A stretch of DNA of 45,623 nucleotides from Pseudofrankia coriaricola (lineage in GTDB: Bacteria > Actinomycetota > Actinomycetes > Frankiales > Frankiaceae). Positions within the stretch are counted from its first letter, which is position 1. Each line of letters begins with the position of its first letter. The notes beneath the pieces were generated by a model. That model was not told the origin of the DNA and ran no database searches. It was given only the letters and a program-made list of their open reading frames with translations. The stretch lies in contig NZ_MBLO01000044.1 of assembly GCF_001854805.1 (NCBI RefSeq), forward strand, positions 159-45,781. Direction: 5' to 3'. Position numbers and translations under genes: made by a program. Below are positions 1 to 9,859 of the stretch, piece after piece.

Positions 1-277
1 GCACCGGCGAGTAGTGGTAAAGGGCCGCCTTAACTTACTGGTATTGCCCCATAGGTGCCGGAGCAGATGGACCCGAAGCGGGTGGCGGGATGTCGTCGGT
101 TCTGGCGTCCGACATCCAGGTGGTCGTACTGCCCGTGGGAGGGCCGCCGGTCACGGCCACTGCGCGCTCGGTGTTAAAACCCGTGTTCGTGGTTCCCAAT
201 TAGATTCAATACCCCGGCTGCCAGCGTGCCGTCGCATGCATCCCTCCGCATACCCGATCATCGGATGGTGTCACCGA
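1..277. other. left-edge region without a clear gene
   Basis: I see no recognisable gene here. The plus-strand frame from 90 to 203 (ATG to TAG) could give a 37-aa peptide beginning MSSVLASDIQ and ending VFVVPN. Its third positions are GC-rich, as in real genes of this window, but the ribosome-binding site is poor and no family is recognised. It may be the tail of a lost gene. Confidence 0.3.
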
Positions 278-538
278 CTAACCGGGAAGGGCTCTGATCA
301 TCTCCTGGAATACGGTAGGTGCGTCGTCGAGATAGGGCCATGCCGAGTTTCGTACGAGGCGCGCGGCGACGACGAGTTCGGTGGTGCTTCCGTCATCCTC
401 GAGCATGTTGGCGAGGATGCTGAGGGGGCCGGTGATTTCGGCCGCGAGTTCGTCGGAGAGCTGGTCGAACAGGACGGCGTCGGGTGCGAGGAGTACGTCG
501 GCGAGGCGTGCGAGATCCGGGACCAGCCGGTCGCGGGG
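278..538 (-). pseudogene. truncated reading frame, C-terminal remnant of an unknown helical protein
   Basis: On the minus strand an open frame with strong coding character (mostly G/C third positions) ends at the TAG at 278-280. It reads LARLADVLLAPDAV, then DQLSDELAAEITGPL, and ends MIRALPG. It is rich in Leu, Ala, Asp and Glu and looks helical. I found no ATG, GTG or TTG in frame between about 538 and 604, so the 5' end is missing. It abuts, head to head, the point where the relaxase on the plus strand begins to look like its family. I infer that both genes lost their 5' ends at one rearrangement junction near 538. The family is not recognised. Confidence 0.5.
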
Positions 539-2157
539 GCAGTTGGCGGCGCTGGTTGGGTTGCGGGGCGAGGTGACGGGAGAGGCGCTGGCTCGGCTTC
601 TCGAGGGGCGGCATGCGGTGACGGGTCGGCCGTTGCTGGCCGCGTCCGGGTCGGCGGGGCGGGCGCAGGTCGCTGCTCGGGATGCCGGCGCGGCAGCGGC
701 GGGGGCAATGGGCGGGAGCGGCGCGGCGGCGGGCGAGTGGCTGACGTTGGCGGAGGCGTCGGCGCTCGCTGGGGTGAGCGCGACCTACCTGCGTTTCCTC
801 GTCGGGAAGGCAGCCCGGGCCAGCGCCGGGCAGACCGCCGCCGATGGTGGTTCGGACCTGTCCGAGCCGGCGGGCCTACCTGCGGATGATGTCCGGGCCG
901 GGCGGTCGACGCCGGGTCCGCCGTCCCGTGACACCGCAGCCGGTCCGCCGGCCGGTGGGCTGGTCGGGGTGAAGGGTGCGGATGGGCGGTGGCGGGTGCG
1001 CCGTGGCGATCTGCAGCGGTGGGTCGCTGCAAGGGTGGTGCCGGCGACGGTGCTTGGGTTCGACGTGGTCTGTGCGGTGCCGAAGTCGGTCAGTCTGCTG
1101 TGGGCGTTCGGGGACGCGCAGACGCGGGCCGATGTGGCGGCCGCGTTGGATGCGGCGGTCGACGCGACGATCGGCTATCTGGAGCGGTATGCCGCGTTCG
1201 GGAAGGTCGCCGGGCACAACCGGCGGGCGACGGGCCTTGCGGTGGCGTCGTACCTGCACGACGTGTCGCGCAGCGTCGAGGCGCACCTGCACGTCCACAA
1301 CATCGTGTTCAACACGGTCGTCGTACCTGCCGACGAGGACGCCGAGAGCGGGGCCAGGTCGGGGTGGGAGTGGCGGGCGGTGGACGGTGAGGTGTTGCTG
1401 TCCCAGGTCCGCACGGCGGGCTTTGTCGGCGCGGCGGTGCTGCGCCACGAGCTCGCCCAGCGTCGCGGCCTGCAGTGGGGGCCGGTGCGTAACGGGGTGG
1501 CGGAGCTGGCGGCGTTTCCGGTCGAGTTGTTGGCGGCGTTCTCGACGCGCCACGGGGAGGTGATGGAGGAGTTCGCGCAGCTCGTCGCCGCGGGGTTCGA
1601 GCCGTCGGGGGCGACGATGACCGCCGCGCAACGCGGCTCCCGCTCCCCCAAGAAGGTGCTCGCCGACGAGACGGTGCGCGCGCTGCAACTCGAACAGCTT
1701 ACGGCGGCCGGCTGGACCGTCGACCAGGTCCGCCACCTTGCCACGGCGGACGAGCACCGGCCGATGCCGGTCGGCGATCAGGACGTCGCCGAGCTGTTCA
1801 CACTGCTGACCGGCCCGGCGGGGTTGACGGAGAAATCGACGACGTTCGACCGCCGCGACATCGTCCAACAGATCGCCGCCTGGAGCGGCGACCGGCTCGA
1901 CTCGGAGGCCATCGACCGGCTCGCCGATCTGTTCCTCGCCGATCCGCGGGTCGTCTACCTGTGGGACACGGCACCAGGGCAGCGGCGCCGCCAGGAACCG
2001 GAACCACTCTACACCGTCGAGGACATGCTGAACGCCGAGCACCGGCTGCTCGCGCTGGTCGGTCAGGGCCGGGTCGCCGCCGGTGCTGCACCCCGCGTAC
2101 TGGCCAGCCCTCGCCTCGTCGAGATCCACCTGACCGCCGCGACCCGCACCCCGGCTG

Positions 2158-2250
2158 GCCCCGGCGCGGTCAGCGGCGCGAGCCCGGGCGGCGCGTCCGG
2201 CGCTACCGGCGCGAACTCGACCGGCGCGAACGGCGCGACTGGCGCAGCGG
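2158..2250 (+). repeat. GGCGCG-rich repeat inside the relaxase (Gly-Ala linker)
   Basis: A run of GGCGCG units spaced about 9 bp apart encodes a Gly-Ala-Ser/Thr/Asn linker before the helicase. The 18-mer CCGGCGCGAACGGCGCGA at 2221-2238 recurs as its reverse complement in the second linker near 3965-3983. Confidence 0.6.
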
Positions 2251-3954
2251 TCAATCGCGCCGAGCCGCGCCGTGGAGCAGTGCGCGCCGCTCGCGCCGTC
2301 AGCCCACGGGCCGTCGCCGGTGCGGGGCCCCACGTGGAAAGCACGACCGGCTTGCAGCCCCATGGCGCGGAGCGCGCCGGGCCGGTGCTGTCCGCGGAGC
2401 AGGCGGAGCTGGTACGCCGGCTGCTCGCCGACCAGGACCTGGTGCGCCTCGCGGTCGGGGCCGCGGGGACGGGCAAGACGGAGGCGATGCGCATCCTGGC
2501 CGACATCGTCGAAGCCGAGGGCCGGGCGGTGTTCGCGACCGCGCCCGGCGGACGCCAGGCCGAGGAGCTGGCCGACCGGATCGGCGTCCCGGCGCGGGTC
2601 GTCGCGGGCTGGCTGACCCTGCTCGACGCGCTCGACGCCGACCCCACCGGCGACCTGGCCGACGTCTGGCCGGCCGGATCGGTACTCATCGTGGACGAGG
2701 CAACCCAGGTAGGGACCCGCGACGCCGCACGTCTCCTGGACTACGCAGCCCGAACCGGGACGGTCGTGATCCTGCTCGGTGACCCGGCGCAGCTCGGGTC
2801 GGTCGCGGCCGGCGGCTGGTTCCGCCACCTCGTCGAGACCACCCCCGACGTGCCGACCCTGACGACCGTGCACCGCCAGGCCGGGCCGGAGCTGGCGGCG
2901 ATGCGGGCCGCGCTCGACGCGCTGCGCGCCGAGTCCGGCACCCCGATCGCCGCGCTCGAGCGTCTCGCCGCAGCCGGCAAGATCCACCTCGCCGATGACC
3001 CGGACGCACTGTTCGCCCAGGTCGTGGCCGACTGGTACGCCGAACGCCGCCGCCACCTCGACGCCACCGCGCCGAAGCCGGACGCCGACAACCCTGCTGA
3101 CGGTGCCGCTCGCCCTCCGCCTGCCCGGACACCGCGGCCGGTCAAGGCCCACCTGATGGCCGAGCGCCACCGCGACGTCGAAACACTCAACCGGGCCGCC
3201 CGCACACTCCTGGCCGCCGACGGCACCCTGACCGGACCGGCACTGACCGCAGCGGGCCGACAGTTCCAGGCCGGCGATGAAGTCGTGACCCTCACCCAGG
3301 CCGGCCACACCCTCATCCCCACCGGCCGGCCCGGCTCGGCCTACATCCGCACCGGCACCATCGGCGTCGTCACCGCCGTCCACCTCGACCCCGACAACCC
3401 GGCCTGTCAGACGGTGACGGTCTACTTCCCATCCAAGGGCACCGTGGTGGTCCCGTGGACGTATCTGACACACCAGTTCGACGACGGCCGCGACGGCGGC
3501 CTCACCCACGCCTACGCCCTAACCGCCGCGAAAGCACAGGGCTCGACGATGAACACCGCCCGCGCCCTCGTCACCGACGACACCTCCCGCCCCGGCCTCT
3601 ACGTCATGCTCTCCCGCGCCCGCACCGACCTCGCCGCCTACCTCATCCGCCGCGACGACCTCAACACCCACAACGACGACGAGACCTGGCTACCCACCAC
3701 CGCGGGCCCCGGCCCAAGCGACCCGGTCGAGCGGCTGGCTGCCCGACTCGACCACTCCGAACCTGACCAGCCCACCCACGCCCAAGACCCGCTCGCCACC
3801 GCGGCCCACCAACTCCGCGCCACCCACACCCTCGCCGAGCTCACCGCCCTACGCATCGGTCCACGAGTCCCCGAGCAACGCCCGGGCCAGAGCGATGCGG
3901 CAGCGACCGGGCCGACGGCGGCGCCCCTCGCCGCAGCCGAAGCAACCCGCACGC

Positions 3955-4012
3955 CACACGCGCCGTTCGCGCCGTTCGCGCCGGACCGCGCCGCGCCGGT
4001 CGCGCCGAACAA
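3955..4012 (-). repeat. inverted copy of the GGCGCG repeat (Ala-Pro linker)
   Basis: Here the unit runs the other way (CGCGCCGTT repeated), so the same DNA repeat encodes Ala-Pro-Phe instead of Gly-Ala-Asn. It lies in the C-terminal linker of the relaxase. Confidence 0.6.
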
Positions 4013-5400
4013 GGACCAGCCGATCGAGCCGAACACGCTCACCGCGCCTTACCGCGCCGCGCCGGACGGGAGGGGCACGCCGGCGAGGGACGCGCCGATC
4101 GGGCCGGTTGCCAGGCGGACGGCGCCCACCGGACCGACCGACAGCCACGGCGCGGGGAGTGGCGAGTTGCCCCGACAGGTGGTGCTGCGTCGCGCCGACC
4201 TGGCCGCCGAAGCCGCGATCCGCACCGCGGCACTCGCAGACCCACCAGCCGAACTCCTCGCCCGGATCGGACCACAGCCAGCGACAGGACCACAGCGCGC
4301 GATATGGGACGCCGCGGTCGGCGCCCTCGCCGTCTACCACGCCCGCCACCAGCCAGCCGCCCCCACCTGGTCAGCCGGCCCACCACCCGGCGCTTCCCCC
4401 GACGACCGGGGACGAGACCTGTGGCTGCTGATGCGTGACCAGGCCGTCCGGCTCGCCGACGCCTGGGCCGCGACCCTGCCCGACCCGGCCCGGACCCGGT
4501 TCGCCAGCACCGGCCAGACCGTGCCCCGCCAGCGGGCCATCGCCGGCCTACACGCACTCCTCGACGCCGGCCACCCCGCCGACCAACTCACCGCCGCCCT
4601 CCGCCAAGACCCGGTCGACCAGGTCCGGACCGCAGCCGCGGTCCTCGACCACCGCGTAGCCAACCTCTGCCACCACGCCAGCATCGACCCGACGCCCTAC
4701 GACCTGCCCACCCCCAGCACCGCCCAGCAGGAATGGAACACCGTCACCGACCAACTCGCCCGCGCCGAGACAACCCACCTCGCCACAAGCCCAACCCCGG
4801 TACTCGCCGCCGAACGCCGCGATCTCACCACGACGCCGGCCCTCCCCGCCGACCACAACGCCACCGGTTCGGCAGCGGCGGCAGACGGCACCGCGGCCTG
4901 GCCGGCGGGGACAGCGACAAGAGCCGACCTGGAGAACCGGCTTCGCCGCGTCGAGGCCGCGCTCGACCGCCAGACCACCGACGCCCTCCTCCACGCGGAA
5001 TCCGAACCCGCCGGCTACCTCACCGCACTGCTGGGCCCCCGCCCGGCCACCGGCACCGACGTGACGTTGTGGAATCAGGCGGCCAGCCGCATCGAGCACT
5101 ACCGCCACCACGTCCTCGGCCTGCCCCACGGCACCCCCGCCCAGCCCGACGCCGCCGATCCCACCCAATACGCACTCGGCGGCCGCCCCACCAACCCCAC
5201 CGACGGCGCCGAATACGACCAGGCCCGCGACATCGGCGGCCTGCACGGCGGGCAACTGACACTGTAGGAATGGCACTCGCAAGGTCGGGCGACGGAACCT
5301 ACGATGCCGAATTTGGATGGCAAGGCCAGGCGAGCCACCGAGACCGATTCCAGAAACCAAATCCGATGATCAACACAGGCAGCGGCAATAAATAGAGGGC

Positions 5401-5946
5401 ATGCCGCGGCGGGCTGCCCTACTCTCTGCCCCGATGACAGCCGAAACCGTCCGCACTGCGAGTTGCACCCAGCGCGCGTATCTGTACCTGAACCGCAGTC
5501 ACAACTTCGGCGAGCCGCCATACAGCGACAGTGACCTGGTCGAGATGGCGTTCGACCCTGACGAGGTCACCTCCCTGGTCGGACTCACCCCGACCACGGC
5601 GTGGCGGTGTGGGGATCCCTCTGCGCGGGCCGATGGACCACCGCGCCGGTTCAGCTGCTGGGACTACGAGCTACCGGAGGTCAGTACCTTCGACACCGAA
5701 GAGGTCGTCGCCGCGCTTCTGGACGCGATCGAGCCGCACGCCGCGGGGCTCACCCGCGCCTGTGGCACTCTGGGCATGCGTGCCGCCGTCATGGTGGTCA
5801 TCTGGATGCACGGCGCACGAAACGAATGCGGTGACGCCTTCGTGTCAACTCCCACGCTCAGCTACAGCGAGCAGACCATGCGGCGGCTGGCCCAGTTACA
5901 CCTGGCCCTGCACCATGATCTGAACGTCGAACTACCCGACGCGTAG
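5401..5946 (+). CDS. DUF4279 domain protein
   Basis: Protein of 181 aa, or 170 aa if the ATG at 5434 (MTAETVRTASC) is used. The first ATG at 5401 has GAGGG only one base before it, which is too close for a normal ribosome-binding site, so 5434 is plausible. The body fits DUF4279: an N-terminal beta strand (YLYLNRS), FDPDEVTSLVGLTPT followed by WRCGD, a central SCWDYELP strand, and a C-terminal LSYSEQTMRRLAQLHLALHHDLNVEL. The biochemical role of the family is unknown; members often sit in polymorphic-toxin or mobile contexts. It lies alone after the relaxase and converges with the ankyrin pair. Confidence 0.75.
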   Translation: MPRRAALLSAPMTAETVRTASCTQRAYLYLNRSHNFGEPPYSDSDLVEMAFDPDEVTSLVGLTPTTAWRCGDPSARADGPPRRFSCWDYELPEVSTFDTEEVVAALLDAIEPHAAGLTRACGTLGMRAAVMVVIWMHGARNECGDAFVSTPTLSYSEQTMRRLAQLHLALHHDLNVELPDA

Positions 5947-6007
5947 GCCAAGACCGGCCCGACCGCCAGCCGTGCCTGAACGCCGCGGGTGTTGGCATTG
6001 GCGTGCC

Positions 6008-7186
6008 CTACCGGCCGAGTTGCCGGTTGAGTTCCTCCAGCATGTCGGTGATCTCCAACCTGCCGGTGCCGGCGGGCATGGTACGCGTGGTGCCGTAGGC
6101 GAGCTCGTTCAAGGCCGAGCGTGCGGCGGCGAGTTCTTCCGCGGTGGCGTCGAGCTGGTACCAGGACGCGTTGGTCGCCGGGACGCTCTCGTCACGCAGC
6201 CGCGCGGCGATCGTCCTCGCCGTCTCAACATCCAGACCCGTGCGGATCCTCCACTCGGCGTCCCCGAGGTCGTCCAGGGCGATGTCGATGACGCTCGCCA
6301 GCAGGAGAAGCATCGGCCGGTCGCCGGTGAGCCGGACGCCGATCGGGACGATCCGAACGGCGGTCCGAGCGATCGGGACGTCGTCCAGGCCGGCGTGGTT
6401 CTCGCCCAGCATGAACTCGACATGCTGGCGCTGCCAGCCGCGGGCCAGCCGCAGCGCCGTCATACCGTCCGCGCTGACGGCGTCGATGGTGGCACCGGCG
6501 AGCAGCAGGGTCGCGATGACCTGTCGTTCGTTGCGTTCGACCGCGTGCATCAGCGCCGTTCGCCCCTGCCCGTCGCGGGCGTCCACGTCGGCGCCGGCCT
6601 GCAGGAGCACGTCGACCGCGGCATGGTCGCCTCGGCGGGCGGCCAGGACGATCGCCGGTGTCGTGTCGGTGCGCCGCTGGTCAGCGTCCGCGCCGTAGGC
6701 CAGTAGCAGGCGCAGCACAGCCGGCGCGACGGGCCACATCACCGCGGTGATGAGCGGCGCCTCCTCGCCCGGCCCCGGGGCCGCGCCCGCTTCCAACAGC
6801 ACCCGCAGCGTCGCGAGAGACGCCGGTCCTGGGCGGAACCTGGTGTGGGACGCAGCATGGGTCAACACGCTCGACCGGGTGGCGGGCTCCGCCGCGAGCG
6901 CCCCACGCGCGATGAGGAACCGCACCACCTCCACGTTCGCCCCGTCCACGGCGGCGCGCAGCGGCGACGCCGAATAGGGGTCGGCAGGGCCAACGCGGGC
7001 GCCGGCCCCCACCAGCCGGTGCGCGATCTCCAACCGGCCGGCGCCCGCCGCCTCGGCCAGGACCGATCCCCGAAACCGGCCAGCCTTCACATCCGGATCC
7101 GCGCCGTCGGCCAGCGCCTGTCCGACGGCCGTCTCATCACCGGACCGGACCGCCTCGACCAGGTGCTGATCGGCACCATGTCTCAC
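6008..7186 (-). CDS. ankyrin-repeat protein
   Basis: A 392-aa protein whose first 270 residues are ankyrin repeats. Typical units are visible: SPLRAAVDGANVEVVRFLIARGA, TPAIVLAARRGDHAAVDVLL with QAGADVDARDGQGRTALMHA, and a last unit ending DGMTALRLA. The remaining 120 residues (from about 275) form a separate alpha/beta tail of unknown type. No signal peptide is seen, so it is probably cytosolic and acts through protein binding. Its start overlaps the stop of the upstream 372-aa gene by 4 bases, so the two are translationally coupled and probably work together. Confidence 0.85.
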   Translation of the reverse strand: MRHGADQHLVEAVRSGDETAVGQALADGADPDVKAGRFRGSVLAEAAGAGRLEIAHRLVGAGARVGPADPYSASPLRAAVDGANVEVVRFLIARGALAAEPATRSSVLTHAASHTRFRPGPASLATLRVLLEAGAAPGPGEEAPLITAVMWPVAPAVLRLLLAYGADADQRRTDTTPAIVLAARRGDHAAVDVLLQAGADVDARDGQGRTALMHAVERNERQVIATLLLAGATIDAVSADGMTALRLARGWQRQHVEFMLGENHAGLDDVPIARTAVRIVPIGVRLTGDRPMLLLLASVIDIALDDLGDAEWRIRTGLDVETARTIAARLRDESVPATNASWYQLDATAEELAAARSALNELAYGTTRTMPAGTGRLEITDMLEELNRQLGR

Positions 7187-8301
7187 TGGTCATCACCGCC
7201 GGATAGCTCGGCGAACGCGCGCAGGTGCAGTCGCGCCGCAACAGCGCCGGCAAACCAGGTGAAGAAGCTGCTGTTCTCGGCCAGGTCGGCACGGACCGCG
7301 TCGCACCACTCCTGCCGGTCGAGCACCGCGAGATACTGCCGCACCAGGTCGTCGCGCTGCTCACTGGTGCAGCCGGATCGTTGCGCGTTCCGATCCGCCA
7401 GATGGTCCGCGATGGTCGCCGCGTCGACGTACCGGTCGACGGTTGGTGCCTGCCGGCCGAGGTGAGCCACGTGCGCGGCCAGGACGACGGGCGCTGGCGG
7501 ATAGTGCTCCAGGGTCATGCCCATGCCACCGCAATCGGCCATGATCTTGAGTAGTCGACCGGTGTGATCGAGCAGCTCATCGTCGACGTCGGTCCCGACA
7601 ATCGCTTCGTGCAGGTAGGCCACAGTGGCGACCTTGCCGGCGAAGTAGCCGTCGACGAAGTCGCCGTCGCAGGCATGGCGCAGCAGCCAGGGGCGTGCGT
7701 CGAAAGCACCGTGCCGACACAGTTCCTCGACGACGTAGACCCGCCCCCAACCCGCGACCCGCTGCGCCAGCCACAGCAGCGCTTGATCGCCGCCGGTGCG
7801 ACGTCGTAGCGCCTCGGCGGCCAACGGCCCGAACCGGTTCGACAGCAGGCCGATGGTCTGGATCAGCGGGATGTCTTCCTCGGCCCAGTCCGTGGCCAGC
7901 AGCGCCAACCCGACGGTGACGGAGCATCGATCGCCGCTGTGCCGTACCAGCCACCGGCCGGTCCGCCGCACCCGCTGCCGATCCGCGCGCAGCGCCGCCG
8001 CGGCGATGTGCTCGTTGTGGTGAATCGGGACGGACACGTCGTGGAACGCGTCGGCAAGTTCGCGTGGTACTGCGCCCGCCTTGCCGAGGTGCGCCTCGAG
8101 GATGGCGGCGACATCAGCCCCGTCGACCCGTCGATCCTTCGGTTCCCGCGATAGCTCTTGCTGACGGTGAAGTTCGTCGTCCGGATACGGCGCACCATCG
8201 CGCGGCAAAGGACGATCCGGATCCTGCCGGTGCAGACGCAGCGCGTGGTCGAACAGGGCGGTCCGAGATCCGAGCGATCCAGGCTCGGTCGTCGCGCTCA
8301 C
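7183..8301 (-). CDS. hypothetical 372-aa helical protein coupled to the ankyrin gene
   Basis: Family not recognised. It starts at GTG 8301 without a good Shine-Dalgarno, so the exact start is uncertain. The protein is mostly helical and Leu/Ala/Arg/Asp rich, with helix pairs such as WLVRHSGDRCSVTVGLALLA, IPLIQTIGLLSNRFGPLAAEAL and RPWLLRHACDGDFVDGYFAG that look like HEAT-type repeats. No catalytic motif or membrane segment is seen. The stop overlaps the start of the ankyrin gene by 4 bases. An effector/partner or immunity pair is possible from the coupling, but that is inference only. Confidence 0.6.
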   Translation of the reverse strand: MSATTEPGSLGSRTALFDHALRLHRQDPDRPLPRDGAPYPDDELHRQQELSREPKDRRVDGADVAAILEAHLGKAGAVPRELADAFHDVSVPIHHNEHIAAAALRADRQRVRRTGRWLVRHSGDRCSVTVGLALLATDWAEEDIPLIQTIGLLSNRFGPLAAEALRRRTGGDQALLWLAQRVAGWGRVYVVEELCRHGAFDARPWLLRHACDGDFVDGYFAGKVATVAYLHEAIVGTDVDDELLDHTGRLLKIMADCGGMGMTLEHYPPAPVVLAAHVAHLGRQAPTVDRYVDAATIADHLADRNAQRSGCTSEQRDDLVRQYLAVLDRQEWCDAVRADLAENSSFFTWFAGAVAARLHLRAFAELSGGDDQ

Positions 8302-8519
8302 CGGCGGACGGAGGACTCAATTCTTCCGATCATCATGGTGGGGATCATGCCAGCGTCGACCCGCAGGGGGCAAGTGCGCACCCCACGCCAGGCATTCTCG
8401 AGTCCCGGGTCGTCGCCCGCGAATGGCACAGATCCTCGAGCCGCGCCGACGCCGATGCCAAAACGATCACCTGTTTCCGATCTTGACAGTCTGGATGACC
8501 GACCCAAGCGGACTTTGTC

Positions 8520-9611
8520 TCAGGCCGCGGCGGGTTGGGCGGTGGCCTGGCGGCGCCATTCGGCGAGGTAGCGGCGGGCGGTGCCCGCGTGCAGGTTGAT
8601 GACGGGCCCGAGGTCGCGGGCGAGGGCGTAGTCGGTACGCGGGTCGCCGGGGGCGACGTCGCGCAGCAGGACGGCGGCGAGACGGGCGCGTTTGCTGCCG
8701 CGACGGGCGGTGCGCAGGGCCCGGGTGAGCACGGCAGGCGGGATCGGCTCTGGCGCCGCGTTCCACGCGGTGGCACTGTCCGGCCAGGGCACGTCGCGCC
8801 TGGTCGACGGTTGCACCGCCGCGTTCTCGGTGGGCGGGGTTGGCTCTGACCGCGGTGGGTCAGAGGCTTCCGGGCGCTTGGCGCCGTCGCGGCCTGTAGT
8901 GGTCGGTTCCGCGTGCTGCCTGCCGTGAAAATCGCGCTGTCGGTCCACGCTGCGCCCGGTCGTGCCGCCGGGGCTGTCGTCGTGGCCGGAGCCAGGCGAG
9001 TGGGCGCGGCTGGATGCGAGGTGTTGGGCGCTCCCCGGGCCGGGCCTGTGGGTGCTGGTGTGGCCGGCCGGTCGGGGGCGGGCCTTGCGGATCTGGTTCA
9101 TGAGCATTTCGTAGGACCCGATCAACGCCGCCGAAGGCCACGCGGCAATCAGCCGGGCCGCAAGATCAACCTCGGCGTGCATGACGTTCGCTGCGATGCT
9201 CGCGGCGGAGGCCAGGGCAAGCAGGGCGTAGGGCAACGGGGAGCGGCGGCGGCCGGCGCGGCTGTCGGCGAGCAGGGTCAGGCTCGCCGCGACGATCAGC
9301 CCGTCGACCGAGATCGGCACGATCGCCGCCGTCACCCGGTCCTCGCCATGCTCGCGGGCGACGCCGGCCATGTGTCTATAGGACACCGCGCCAGCGATGA
9401 GAGCGACGGTGACGACAGCGGCGACGGTCGCCAGACGGATCCACAGCTCCCCACTCCCCCACCGCGACCGGCGGACGGCTACGTCGCCCGGCCAGGTCGC
9501 CAGGGCGGTGGAAACGTCGATCGTAGGGGCCGTCGGAGCGACCTCGGCCAGGCGAGCCTGGGCGCCGGCTGGCTGGTCGGGGCGAGGCCGGGCAGAGGTT
9601 GGAGCGGTCAT
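8520..9611 (-). CDS. DUF2637 (SpdB-like) membrane protein
   Basis: A 363-aa protein beginning at ATG 9611. The N-terminal half matches DUF2637, the membrane proteins of actinomycete conjugative elements linked to intramycelial plasmid spread. Four hydrophobic segments are visible: about 59-78 (IRLATVAAVVTVALIAGAVS), 94-115 (ending VDGLIVAASLTLLA), 126-144 (PYALLALASAASIAANVM) and 152-171 (LIAAWPSAALIGSYEMLM). A long Pro/Ser/Thr/Gly-rich hydrophilic linker follows. The C-terminal 90 residues (from about PWPDSATAWN) look like a helix-turn-helix: RLAAVLLRDVAPGDPRTDYAL then TARRYLAEWRRQ. The role in conjugative spread is inferred from family and context. Confidence 0.8.
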   Translation of the reverse strand: MTAPTSARPRPDQPAGAQARLAEVAPTAPTIDVSTALATWPGDVAVRRSRWGSGELWIRLATVAAVVTVALIAGAVSYRHMAGVAREHGEDRVTAAIVPISVDGLIVAASLTLLADSRAGRRRSPLPYALLALASAASIAANVMHAEVDLAARLIAAWPSAALIGSYEMLMNQIRKARPRPAGHTSTHRPGPGSAQHLASSRAHSPGSGHDDSPGGTTGRSVDRQRDFHGRQHAEPTTTGRDGAKRPEASDPPRSEPTPPTENAAVQPSTRRDVPWPDSATAWNAAPEPIPPAVLTRALRTARRGSKRARLAAVLLRDVAPGDPRTDYALARDLGPVINLHAGTARRYLAEWRRQATAQPAAA

Positions 9612-9634
9612 GGCGACCTACCAGAGGTGTAGGG

Positions 9635-9851
9635 GTTCCTACAAAGGCAGTGCGAATCCGCGGGCCGATTCCGGACGCCCGCGTCGGAAGCTGGGGCGAA
9701 GGTCCCGAACGCGGCCGTACAGCGCACTGCCATCGCCGATGTCACCGTGGATGTCATCGCCGCAGACATCGCGCTGAACTGGGTCACCGCCGAGGGCACC
9801 CGCGCGAACATCGCCGGCCTCACCCGACCGCTCGGCAGTCTGGCGGGGTGA
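9635..9851 (+). pseudogene. remnant coding frame of unknown origin
   Basis: Plus-strand frame with G/C third positions that ends at TGA 9849-9851 and reads NAAVQRTAIADVTVDVIAA then DIALNWVTAEGTRANIAG and TRPLGSLAG. It is preceded by an in-frame TAG at about 9632 and has no usable start codon, so it is only the 3' part of a gene. It lies in the gap between two minus-strand genes. The family is not recognised. Confidence 0.4.
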
Positions 9852-9859
9852 TGACCGGG

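Larger units (their letters stand above)
381..5267 (+). pseudogene. MobF-type conjugative relaxase/helicase lacking its catalytic N-terminus
   Basis: Large TrwC/TraA-like relaxase-helicase that would nick and unwind DNA at oriT. Family similarity begins only near codon 54 (QLAALVGLRGEVTGEAL). The first 53 codons are antisense to the truncated minus-strand gene and contain no tyrosine, so the usual catalytic Tyr near the N-terminus is absent. Residues about 119-217 form an excisionase-like helix-turn-helix insert (EWLTLAEASALAGVS to WRVRRGDLQRW). The relaxase core follows: DVVCAVPKSVSLLWAFGD, then the metal-binding HLHVH at 302-306. The helicase has Walker A GAAGTGKT near residue 695, Walker B VLIVDEA, and LLGDPAQLGSV. 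Low-complexity Gly-Ala and Ala-Pro linkers interrupt it. The C-terminal third is actinobacterial linker without a known domain. The helicase may still be made, but nicking activity is unlikely. The true translation start is uncertain. Confidence 0.85.

Noticed and set aside
14-889. 291-codon plus-strand frame and the opposing 244-codon frame at 298-1032
   Set aside because: Gly/Arg- and Pro/Arg-rich shadows. The coding signal in 278-538 lies in a third frame on the minus strand.
876-3509. 877-codon open frame on the minus strand
   Set aside because: Antisense to the relaxase. The relaxase strand has clear motifs and coding third positions; this frame has no recognisable domain.
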